From NCBI GenBank assembly GCA_027475525.1, contig JAMWFC010000115.1, positions 372,001 through 436,000 on the forward strand: a stretch of DNA of 64,000 nt. Reading direction: 5' to 3'. Shown here in pieces: positions 40,501-49,222 of this stretch (position 1 is the stretch's first letter; every line of letters starts with the position of its first letter). The translations under genes and the position numbers were made by a program. This DNA is from Macrolepiota albuminosa (lineage: Eukaryota; Basidiomycota; Agaricomycetes; Agaricales; Agaricaceae). Under the pieces are notes generated by a model. It made no database searches. It was given only the letters and a program-made list of their open reading frames with translations, and was not told the DNA's origin.

Positions 40501-41429
40501 CCAGAGTGTCGTATGGTGACTCTATTTAGCGGCTCGAGACTATGGACTATGCGTAGATTGCCGTTCTTTTTGAGGACACAAAACCAACGGGAGCGGTAAG
40601 AGCTGTTAGAGGGTTCGTAGACGCCAGCCTGTATCTTGGTCCTAATAATCTGGCAGACCTCGGCTTCAATCCCAGGCGGTAACGGTCGGTTGTGCTCAGT
40701 CCACGGCACGTGAGGAATGGTCGGGATGACGACTGGCGGGAAGAAGTCCGTACGTAGGCTGCCGCGTTCTGAGTCCTCCCAAGCAAAGGCTTTGTCTTGC
40801 TTAGCGACGAGATCGGTAAGGACATTTAACTCATCTTTGGTCAAAAATCCCGTGTCGTGCTCCTTGGCGAACTGCTGCTGGCGCTCCGCGGTAAAACGTC
40901 CTGTGGGCTGAAAGGGTGGCGGATTTGGTGACAAGGTCGGTATGTCGGCAAGAGGGTCGCCAATGATCTGGCGCTCGATTCTGAAAGTCTCGGGAGAGTG
41001 CGTAGCGATGGGTTTTGTTTTAAGCGCAACTGGCTTATATTTCTTTTTAACTTGAACCCCTTTCCTTTTGGGAGCGTTAGCTTGGTTATATACAGAGGTG
41101 GAAAGGGGAACTGTAGCCTGAGGAGCGGCAAGTCCAAGAACGGCAGGAGACGAGGCTCCGGGAAGAGTGGTAAGATAGGTATCGGTAGACGCAAAACTTT
41201 GAAACGATTCTGAGGCGGTAAGATATAAGTAGGCAAGAGAGGAGTCGGTAATATTTTGATTTTTCTGGGAAGGCTCTGCGTCGGTAATGGGTAAAGTAGT
41301 TAAAACATCTTCGTCAAGAAAAGCAGTAGACAAAACAGTTACAAGACCAGTTGAATGGTCAAATTCCAGCGTTAGCGCCACATCTCCGTGATCATCGCCA
41401 ATCACCTCCTCGATGGTCTGTGAAAACAC
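37526..41429 (-). CDS. gypsy pol: reverse transcriptase, RNase H, integrase
   Basis: Starts in the -1 frame relative to the gag end (overlap 41402-41429), as expected for programmed -1 frameshifting. RT has 'LPMGWTNSVPIFHDDI' and the catalytic box 'FIDDVG'. RNase H has 'VILAVDTSYIAVGYF' and 'RESRYSQPKLELYGL'. After two 77-bp duplications (39009-39163, 39205-39358), which split the frame, the integrase has an H-H-C-C zinc site ('HDELGHRGLY', 'CHLCQ'), DDE residues in 'VDTMHMP', 'VTDNGAP' and 'GLVERPH', and a GPY/F-type module 'PRYLGPLVVI'. No chromodomain seen at the C-terminus, which ends in an acidic tail. Collapsing both duplications rejoins the halves into one frame, so the protein is probably intact. 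Confidence 0.92.
39009..39163. repeat. 77-bp tandem direct duplication in gypsy pol (first)
   Basis: 78 consecutive positions (39009-39086) match at offset 77. Splits the pol frame between RNase H and integrase. Confidence 0.92.
39205..39358. repeat. 77-bp tandem direct duplication in gypsy pol (second)
   Basis: 39205-39281 and 39282-39358 are identical, exactly 77 positions. Lies only 41 bp from the previous duplication. Confidence 0.92.
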
Positions 41430-43840
41430 CGGTGGGGTCGTTCGTTGGCGTGCTGGTCGGTAAACTCCGGGGGCTTAGCGCGGGCGCCTTTTCGTTGTCC
41501 CCTAGGGAACGTTGGCACCGTTCGTCGGATTCCGGAATTTGGGTCGCTAATTGTGAGGGTCGTTTCCTCGTCGGTAACCGTCTTGACGACTGATCGCGCC
41601 AAGACGTCGAAGGGTCTGCCCAGTAATAAGTCGTATGCTGGGGAGCGTAAGATGTGTATCTGAAGGTAAAATGTAATGTCGCCAAGGGTGCATGGCACGT
41701 TCTTGGCGAGGCCTAAAGATCTGTCCACTGTACCGTTAGCGCTCTGCATGTTTAGTATCACCGTAGGGTCGTAAATGAGGCCTAGATCGTTAGCGACTTC
41801 TGCTGCCATAGAAATAATCTGAGACCCGCTATCCACGATTGCCTCTACTTCGTGCTTGTTGTCTACGGTTAGCGCTACTGAGCGGATAGCGTGTGATTCT
41901 TGAGCGACGGTAAGGATGGCGGGGTCCTCTCCATGGTCCACAGATCTAAGGTAGGTCTCCACTGGGTCCACCGAGGTGGCGTTAGCGATGGGGTCGGCAA
42001 GAGGTTCATTGGTGTCGGGAGCGTCGATGGTAACAGAGAAACCAGGAAGCGCATCGTCTAGTTCATCAACCTCGGCAACGGCTGTCGCCAAGGGTCGTCG
42101 AGGAGTGACTGCCGTTTTGACCTGGTTGCGGACGTCGGGAGCAATACTACAAAGCTCTTCTACTGACAAGGTGACGGCGGTTTTCATAATACGGTTGAAG
42201 ACGTGGTTGGATTTCTCTATGTCGAAAATTGGCGCAGTAGGTCGGTAGCCACCCTCAGGACGTTTCTCGGGAGCGGCAAAGTTTCGTTGTGCGGGAGCGT
42301 GATAACGGTCGGGAATCCCTGAATAGGGATGGAGAGGCGGCAAAGGCGGTTCGGGAGCGGTAGCGGACGACGAGGGTTCTGGTGCAGGTGCAGGGGCAGT
42401 AGCGGGCGGTGCGGCAGGAGCGGGAGTCGGTAACTTGCTAGCGGGAGGCATCGGCTTATACCCTTTAAGAGGTTGTTTGGGCTGCTTAACTTCAACCCCA
42501 TCAAAAACCTGATTCTTCAGCGAATCCAATTCCTGCTGTAGCTTGGCGATCCGCTCTTCACGCGAGAAGGTAGAACGGTCGCCAACGCTGTCGAAGTGTA
42601 AAACCTCGTGAATCATCTGCTGTTGAGTCGCCTGGTCTGGGTCGGGGTTGGCGTTGCCAGATAGCGTGCCGGTAACGATTTGTCCTGGATTGCGCCTATG
42701 CCATTCATCAACTCTCTCCTGGAAGGACTTCTTGTCGGGGTAGTTGGGAATGGTGGCGCCAGAGGTAAGAACTATCTTGCCGTCGATAGCCCTTCGAATT
42801 CTCCCTTGCCGAATATAATTCTCTAAAGTCGCGCAGCGTCCTCGAGTCATAGTGTGGCCAATTTCCCCACAGAAGTGGCAAGGGCCAGGTGCGGGAACGT
42901 TAGCGGGTCGGTTAGCCGTGAGGTTGGTGGTAATCATAGTTTCGATGCGAGTCATGGCGGAGGCGACAGCGGCGGTAATAGCAGCATTGAGCTCTTCTTT
43001 CTTAACGAAGTCGGCAACAGGAGGCGGGATGGGAATGATACCGTTAGTTCGCTCAGGGGGTGGGCTCGTCCTAGCGCGCTGCAGTCCAACGCCAGTGTCC
43101 GTTCCCTTGAGAACCCATTTACCGGCTTCAAAGACGTCGGCAACGTTATAGGGCTCGTCAGGGTGATGGGCCTGATGAACTATCTCTAGGCGACGGGCAA
43201 TACGAGTCCACAGTGAAGTCGGGATGCCCTGCTGAAATAGGCGACGCTCCTCGTTAATATAGAGCTTGCCGTTCTGCAGGAGCCACCTAGCGATTTTCTG
43301 GAACTCGCGGTAATACGTAGAGAACGCGCCAAGCGACGATGTGCCACTGTCGAAAGATTCCTGTACTAGTTTCTGTAACTCGTTTACCGTGTATCGGGTA
43401 GCCTCCTCGGCGCCAGGGTACAGCTGGATAACTGCCGTCTTCCAGTCCTCATACGAAGCGCCTTGAGCTGGAGCTGGCGGTGCGGCAGGGACAAAGGCGG
43501 CAAACTCGGTAAGACCTGTCCACGTCTCTGCCGTGTCATACGATACGTATCTTGCCGCGTACTCCTTCATCTGCGTGTGGTCGGTAATGTTACAATCTCT
43601 GAATAGATACTCCAACTCCTTGAAATACTGGGAGAGCTCCCGTGGCTTGGTCTCGTCCCATTTCGGTGCCGAGAAGTGGTTGCGTGGCGGCATGCGCTGG
43701 ACTTGTTGTTCCATAGCGACTGTGTTGGCGAGTTCGGTTAGCGGTAATGGGGAAGGAGTTCTAGAGACTGGCGACGGGGTAAGAGAAATGAGTTGAGAAA
43801 GAGGCGTTAGCGGAGTAATGGGGGTGATTGGTTGCGGCAC
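41402..43840 (-). CDS. gypsy gag with zinc knuckle and aspartic protease
   Basis: Capsid-like helical region ('WDETKPRELSQYFKELEYLF', 'FSTYYREFQKIARWL', 'IPTSLWTRIARRLE'), then a CCHC-type knuckle 'CHFCGEIGHTMTRGRC' (the last spacing is x6 instead of x4), a Pro-rich linker, and a retropepsin-like domain with the active-site motif 'VDSGSQ' near the C-terminus followed by 'LLLGRPFDVL'. The frame is open from 43840, but the first in-frame ATG I see is at 43714; an upstream non-AUG start is possible. Ends at 41402, overlapping pol by 28 nt in a -1 relation. The frame is otherwise undamaged, in contrast with the host copia. Confidence 0.9.
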   Translation of the reverse strand: MPQPITPITPLTPLSQLISLTPSPVSRTPSPLPLTELANTVAMEQQVQRMPPRNHFSAPKWDETKPRELSQYFKELEYLFRDCNITDHTQMKEYAARYVSYDTAETWTGLTEFAAFVPAAPPAPAQGASYEDWKTAVIQLYPGAEEATRYTVNELQKLVQESFDSGTSSLGAFSTYYREFQKIARWLLQNGKLYINEERRLFQQGIPTSLWTRIARRLEIVHQAHHPDEPYNVADVFEAGKWVLKGTDTGVGLQRARTSPPPERTNGIIPIPPPVADFVKKEELNAAITAAVASAMTRIETMITTNLTANRPANVPAPGPCHFCGEIGHTMTRGRCATLENYIRQGRIRRAIDGKIVLTSGATIPNYPDKKSFQERVDEWHRRNPGQIVTGTLSGNANPDPDQATQQQMIHEVLHFDSVGDRSTFSREERIAKLQQELDSLKNQVFDGVEVKQPKQPLKGYKPMPPASKLPTPAPAAPPATAPAPAPEPSSSATAPEPPLPPLHPYSGIPDRYHAPAQRNFAAPEKRPEGGYRPTAPIFDIEKSNHVFNRIMKTAVTLSVEELCSIAPDVRNQVKTAVTPRRPLATAVAEVDELDDALPGFSVTIDAPDTNEPLADPIANATSVDPVETYLRSVDHGEDPAILTVAQESHAIRSVALTVDNKHEVEAIVDSGSQIISMAAEVANDLGLIYDPTVILNMQSANGTVDRSLGLAKNVPCTLGDITFYLQIHILRSPAYDLLLGRPFDVLARSVVKTVTDEETTLTISDPNSGIRRTVPTFPRGQRKGARAKPPEFTDQHANERPHRCFHRPSRR

Positions 43841-44073
43841 GGTAAAGGGCGACGCTAAGGGGTCGTCGGCACTATAATCGAGGGAATGCGGGAAGAGATC
43901 AGGAAAAGCGTCTACAGTGGCGTTCTGTAGTTCCTGGGCTAGAGAGAGACCCGGTAAGGCACCAGGTGGTTGTGGAGTTGATGGGTGGGAAGGAGCTATG
44001 CCTTCTGCCGACTGATCTAGCAGGCGGCGCCTACGCTGGAGACGGGTTTCTGGCGGAATTCTGCCCTAGAGAT

Positions 44074-44091
44074 CCCTCGCGGTGGGCTCCA
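44074..44091 (-). other. gypsy primer-binding site
   Basis: Minus-strand TGGAGCCCACCGCGAGGG begins 3 nt inside the 5' LTR and starts with TGG, the complement of a tRNA CCA end. The tRNA identity was not determined. Confidence 0.7.
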
Positions 44092-44094
44092 ATT

Positions 44095-45045
44095 TGATGA
44101 CGCCCAAAGTTTGGTCAGCAACAAATGTAACAATTGTGTTACCGTACCAAGAGTGTGCGTTGGGCGCGCTAAAAGTAATTTGAGGAGTCCCGGGCAGGTC
44201 CCAGAGAACGCGCCTATAAAAATGAGGAAAGTCGGTAACGGGGTCGGCAAGTGTCAAGCGCTAAGGTAAAGCGCCTAAGGAAAATGCGGTAAGTGAACAC
44301 GGCAATGTGAGCGGCAAGAGCACGATATGCTTAGCGAAGTCTAAGCGTCGATAATGCCTGCCGTAGTTGCAAGGCGCGAGTATGTCGAGTGTTGGCGAAC
44401 GTCTGCAACTGCCGATGAGTTTTGACGTTGCCGACCGTAGCGTGAATGAGCTCTTGAGCGTAAGGGAGACTGAAGTAAGTGGGGGAAACTGTGGTCTATT
44501 CGTCTCCTCCTTGTATGTACAAGTCGGTAAGTACTTTATATACTACAAGGAGTTCACCGTCGCCAGTGACCAACCATCGCCAAAGTGCGGTAAACTGGAA
44601 AATTTCATAGGGGTAGCTCCAACGGTTTCCGATCCCTACCGTCCTTTGAGGACCCTTGGCGCCACCAGGCGGCAGATCGCGGTACTAAACCATCAATCCA
44701 TCACCCTTCTGTCTGTCAGAACACCTAAGCGACGTTGGGCGCCAAATCGAGACGGTAAGCGGTGTCAGACGCCAAGGTCAAACGCCAAGCTGTCCGTCAG
44801 TTTTTGATAGATCATCAAGCTTCTCGCTAAGCGCTGTCATCAGTGACTGATGCCATCTGTCAGTTGTCATTCCTGCTGCCGTCGGCGCTATCATTGATTG
44901 GATCTGCTTCTTGCCGTGCGCGGCCGTCGGAAATGGCTTAAAATGGGTAGAACGCGTGCGCTAAGTTCGGAACGAGTGCGGCAAGGTTTCCGGAGCCGGT
45001 GCCGAGCCTGCCGTTGATGCGCCTAACCTGTATGGGGTCCTATCA
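44095..45045 (-). repeat. gypsy 5' LTR
   Basis: 951 bp, identical to the 3' LTR except three transitions. It should drive gag-pol transcription leftwards; a TATATAAAG box faces that way at 44542-44534. Confidence 0.95.
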
Positions 45046-46488
45046 CCGCCCCGTCCACTTCTCCTCTGGTATGATGTCTGGGTGCCAAGCTGACGGCAGA
45101 AGGTTTTGAGTGTAAATGATAGTAGAAGTGGCCTCAGCCCACAAACTTTTCAGCAATCCCGTCTCGGCAAGCAAGCAGCGGACTCCATTGAAGACAGTGC
45201 GAATCGATTGCTCCACAACCCCATTTTGGGCGTGGGCATAGGGCACAACCATCTTCATTTCGATCCCAGTTTCTCTGCAAAAATCGTGCCATAGGTGATT
45301 CACCCACTCTCTCCCTCCATCCACCTGGATAGTCTGGACTTTGTTTCCAGTCTGTTGTTCAGCCTCCAGCGTGTATGATTTCAGGGCGGCAAGAGTCGTG
45401 GCACCTGATTTATTCGCCAGGTAGGAAGCCTGAAGACGGGAAGACCCAGCATCAGTAAACATCATGAGATAGAGAGCGCCTCCGAGAGAGATAACAGTTG
45501 ATGGTCCCCATAGGTCTATGTACACCTTTGTCCCAGCGGTCTGAACATCCTCTGATGCCCCATCAAACGGTCCTGTGGTATGTTTTCCATATATGCAATC
45601 CTTGCAGAGCCCTGGTGCATCTGCTGTCCCTTTCAGGTAAAACCCGGTGCCCAAACTTCGCATCCCCAAACTCCGAATTGTCTGGGCATTTGCGTGCCCA
45701 AAACGGCAGTGCCAGGTATTTATTCCAACCGGTTTGTTCAGCGAACTCGCCACTAAAGCTTTGATTACATGTTTGGGTGTTGTGAGGGCCACTCCAGGCT
45801 TCTGCGTGTGCGTATTTGAGATGGGAAGGAGGTCCAGGAGGTACATTCGATTCATCTTCTTACCCTCCATGAAGATGCTTCCTGACAGGTCTTGGAAGTA
45901 CGCCTTCCCTCCTTTGAATAGGACAGAGAAGCCCAAGTTGTCAAACTTTCCAATTGAGACCAGATTGGCCGCAAGGTCAGGGGTATGGAGGGCCTTACTA
46001 AATACAAGGGTGGACGTGCGGCCATTTATGTTTACGATCTTTCGCACTGTTCCTGTTCTCAAGATGCTAAACGTCCCTCCTTGATTTGCAGCAACTCCTT
46101 TGTGGGGAGTTTGGTATTGCTGGTACTCCTCGAAGTCATCTTGTTTGACAAAGCAGTGATCCATTGCTCCCGAGTCGGCATAACTGGCAGGACTCCCCCT
46201 AGCTCGGAGGGCAGCCATATTTGCTGAAGCCTCTACTCTGGTAAGGTAGCTGTCGAGAGGTTCTAATTTCTCGTTGTAGACTGCTGCTGGTGTGAATGGA
46301 GTGGCCACCATTAATGCGTACATTGTCTGGTTGCTCGTGGTCATGCTCACCATGTTGGCGGCAGGAGTCTGTGGTTGAGTGGAAGCGGGGAAGTTTCCCC
46401 CCGTTGATGAGCCTGCATCGTGGCTGGCTACTGATAGCACCAATACCCACACCTTGTATAAGCCCACTAGTACCACCAGAAGCGCCAC
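45046..46488 (-). pseudogene. copia protease and integrase region
   Basis: Continuous frame holding the protease motif 'YADSGAMDHCF', then 'LVSIGKFDNLGFSV', the integrase zinc site ('WHCRFGHAN', 'CKDCIYGKH') and the catalytic core: 'VYIDLWGP' (Asp), 'IQVDGGREW' (Asp) and 'NGVVEQSIRT' (Glu). These three acidic residues are conserved. The frame is cut by the gypsy insertion right after 'EEKWTGR' and resumes at 33516, so the polyprotein cannot be made. Upstream it is separated from gag by a 0.9-kb insertion. Confidence 0.9.
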
Positions 46489-46489
46489 G

Positions 46490-47404
46490 CTCTAGCGCTT
46501 CCAGCGCTATTTTTCTTATATTTTTACACTAATAACTCACAGCTACAGACTCCAATTACTCTCAGACCACTTTTTATGGCACCACTTATTCTTCGCACCA
46601 CTATTGACACCTCGCCGCACCTTGCCACTTGCACTTCAAGGCTATACATTTACACAGACACTTGGCATCAGTCAATCCAGCATAATGCTCTTAGCCAGTG
46701 GCAGCGCTTACAAGGGGAAATGATGAAGTATTTCCGTGACAGCATCATTATGGACCTTTTTACTATACAATTCAATTCACCACATTTACTTACATTTTTA
46801 TCAGTTCACCACCCTCTAGCAGCGCTTAACCTCTTAGCGTCGGCTAACTTTCTTTACTATAAATACCTACTTTTTGTTAGTAGTACAGGGAATCAATTTG
46901 GCAGTAGGGATCGTATCCCAACATTTTGGTCTCCATACGCAACAGACTACCTCTTGTTGACCATGTCAAGCAAGGGGACTCTGCTCTAGTTTTCTATATC
47001 TCTCTCTCTCCATACGCAACAGACTACCTCTTGTTGACCGTGTCAAGCAAGGGGACTCTGCTCTAGTTTTCTATATCTCTCTCTCTCTAGCACCTTGCAA
47101 CTACGGCTTGGCTTTCGTGCTTAGATCCGCTAAGCAATCTCATCCTTTTATTATCATGTTCTAGGTGCTAACACTTAGCGCCTCTTAGCGACCCTTTCCT
47201 GCACCTCTTAGCGCCTTTCTTAGTGACTTTCCCATGCTCTTAGCACTCCCCCTTAGCAACTTTTAGCGCCCTGTAGCCACATTTTGGAGCCTTACGCAAG
47301 TGCCTCCAATCATCCACTTTCCTTGCCACCAACCTCTTGCCTACCGTGTGTTCTCTGGGACCTGTCCAGGACTCTCTCACACACTTAGCACGCCCAAAGC
47401 TATA
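46490..47404. mobile_element. 0.9-kb insertion in copia, possible solo LTR rich in TTAGCG
   Basis: Interrupts copia between the zinc knuckle and protease regions. No coding content. TTAGCG or CGCTAA occurs six times, five of them within about 47127-47267, the same word family as the Ty3/gypsy element nearby, suggesting an LTR or fragment of a relative. The exact ends and target duplication are unclear. Contains one of the 77-bp tandem duplications. Confidence 0.5.
46930..47087. repeat. 77-bp tandem duplication with one mismatch
   Basis: 46930-47010 match at offset 77 with a single A/G difference (46963 against 47040). Ends in a short CT run. Same period as six other duplications. Confidence 0.85.
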
Positions 47405-48316
47405 TCAGCTAAGTAGCTGCACTAGTGATAGTCCACACAGCATCCAGCTCGATTTGGGTGTTATCACCGTTTGAGACGATCCTGGCAACCCCGTATTCTT
47501 TCGCCGTCTGAAATTTGGAGGGAACTGTCCCTCTTTTCCTCCACCTTTCCAGTAGCAATTTTTGATGGCATGACCGGTTCTGCCACAGTTTGAATTTATG
47601 CACACGAGTTTCTTCTGAGGTTGGGATGTTTTGGTGAACAAGGCAGTCAATGTAGTACCCGCTGACAACAATCATTCCTTTATCCTTTCCCAGTGGACTG
47701 TGAGTCCTGCAACCAGTTCAATGGATGTTTTGGTGGATTGGAGTGACGCCACAATATAATCCCATGAGGCGGGAAGGGACAAGATAATTATAGCTTGGAA
47801 TTGGTTGTCCTTGAGATCAGCTCCTTTTTCGACAGCATTGTTCCATTTTAGGCGGAGGTCAGTGACGTGCTCTGAGAAGTCCATTCCATCCGTGTATTTT
47901 GTAGCCCTTAATGCATTTTTGGCAGAATTTGCTCCTAGATCAGAGATTGTGCCGTAGATTTTCTTCAGTGTGGACCAGGCCTTTGCCGCCATGTTGGTCA
48001 TTTTAATCCTGAGCCCAATGGGATTTTTCGAGTTGTAGACAATTAGAGCCAGCGCCCACGCATTTCTTACTCACCATTCTTGGGCTGATGGGGCTCTGTC
48101 CCACCACTCAGTTGCGAGAGGTGTTGGTATAGTCTTGGATGTTGGCTCCATGATGGTGCTGTCAAGGTATCCTTCCGCGCCCTTGAGCCATGCGGCAAGT
48201 AATACTCTATCTCTGAAAGTAATGTAGTTTGTGCTGTCGAAAAAAAATTCATCAGGGAAAGTGGGAGGGTTACTATTCCCTCCAGTAGTAGTAGTAGCGA
48301 CCGTTTTGACCGACAT
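47405..48316 (-). pseudogene. copia gag relic
   Basis: ATG at 48316 starts 'MSVKTVATTTTGG' with 'FPDEFFFDSTNYITFRDRVL', typical of copia Gag. After an early stop near 48071 the frame resumes with 'WALALIVYNSKNPIGL' and 'DFSEHVTDLRLKWNNAVEKG'; after another break comes the nucleocapsid knuckle 'CINSNCGRTGHAIKNC'. At least two frame breaks make it non-functional. Confidence 0.85.
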
Positions 48317-48363
48317 TTTTGCGTGTGTGAATTTTTAAAGAGCGCTTTTCAGGGCCTATAACC

Positions 48364-48632
48364 TGTAGCAATCTTAAGTAATTGTACTACAGGAGAAGTA
48401 AGTATCGGTAGGTAAATGAGTAGTAATATGGACGTACCCTCAGTTCACCATAAAGAACTGAGGGAATATCTATATATGGTAAGTATTTTATACGACGGTC
48501 AAGAGGACTGTGGCTGAGATACTGTATAGTCACAATCGGTGACGATCGAGCTTGGTGGGGAAAGAAACGAAAAAGGAAATTCACATAATATAGCCGAACG
48601 CCGCCGCCACAGCTGAGAGTCGTCTTCCAACA
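48364..48632 (-). repeat. copia 5' LTR
   Basis: 269 bp, TG...CA. Followed inward (minus strand, from 48363) by GGTTATAGGCCCTGAAAA, a probable primer-binding site. Contains an 8-bp perfect inverted repeat CCTCAGTT/AACTGAGG around 48437-48464. Outer end abuts target duplication ATAGT at 48633-48637. Confidence 0.9.
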
Positions 48633-48637
48633 ATAGT

Positions 48638-49222
48638 GACTAAGTCGTAGGTTATCAGGACAGAGCAAACTAATGAACAATATCGTGCTCACCGCCTCAG
48701 ATGTCCGTCTAGTACTTATAAGATAGAGAACAACTGAGGCTGAGTGAAGCACGAACTCGAATTTACTTCCATAATCACATGATCACATCTATCAGCTGAC
48801 CACACAGACCCTTCCCGGTCAACAACACTCCAACACGAAATGGCACGATTAGGGGAGGAACGGGAGGAACGAAGCGTGTATTTCGTATGTGACTAGGGCG
48901 TGACTTGTACTGGTTGAGTAACAACCGCCACCATCACGCATATAATCCGTATTCTTAGCTTTTTGAACAACCACCCTCCCTCACCTGAGATGTTTACTGA
49001 TTTAAAGGATTAACAGATTAATTAGAGCCCTCTCAGTACTTTATCACATACTCTGTCTCAGATATGCGCTAAAAACTTCAATTAAATCTTTCCACGCGAC
49101 GAACTGCAGAGGTAGAGAAACAATTATATTGGTTACATTCATTTAGTACGACTCTAACTTTGTCATGCCAACACAGGTGCGAAAGTAAGCATACCAAAAA
49201 TAGATTTATCCTGTTTGCTCAG
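48638..49222. other. intergenic between copia and GTPase gene
   Basis: Contains the block shared with the left flank of copia (about 48693-48735). No gene recognised. The right part is the 3' side of the minus-strand GTPase gene. Confidence 0.45.

Larger units (their letters stand above)
33517..45045 (-). mobile_element. Ty3/gypsy LTR retrotransposon with an antisense accessory gene
   Basis: An 11.5-kb element with 951-bp LTRs at 33517-34467 and 44095-45045 that differ at three positions, all transitions, so insertion was recent. Coding order on the minus strand is gag-protease, RT-RNase H-integrase, the Ty3 order. PBS and PPT are present. The 4-bp target duplication CCGC is at 33513-33516 and 45046-45049, and removing the element plus one CCGC rejoins the copia integrase frame exactly. 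Between pol and the 3' LTR lies a plus-strand six-exon gene. The element is densely marked with CGSYAA hexamers on both strands. Two 77-bp duplications break pol and are probably assembly errors, so the element may be intact in the genome. Confidence 0.95.
31049..48632 (-). mobile_element. Ty1/copia retrotransposon, inactive, interrupted by Ty3/gypsy
   Basis: Minus-strand Ty1/copia: 5' LTR 48364-48632, gag 48316-47405, protease/integrase 46488-45046, then (beyond the nested gypsy) integrase end, RT and RNase H to 31383, PPT, and 3' LTR 31049-31371. The 5-bp target duplication ATAGT is at 31044-31048 and 48633-48637. Integrase before RT is the copia order. It is dead: frame breaks in gag, two in-frame TGA codons (33078 and about 31801), altered RT active-site residues, and two insertions (gypsy at 33517-45045 and a 0.9-kb piece at about 46490-47404). 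Confidence 0.92.
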
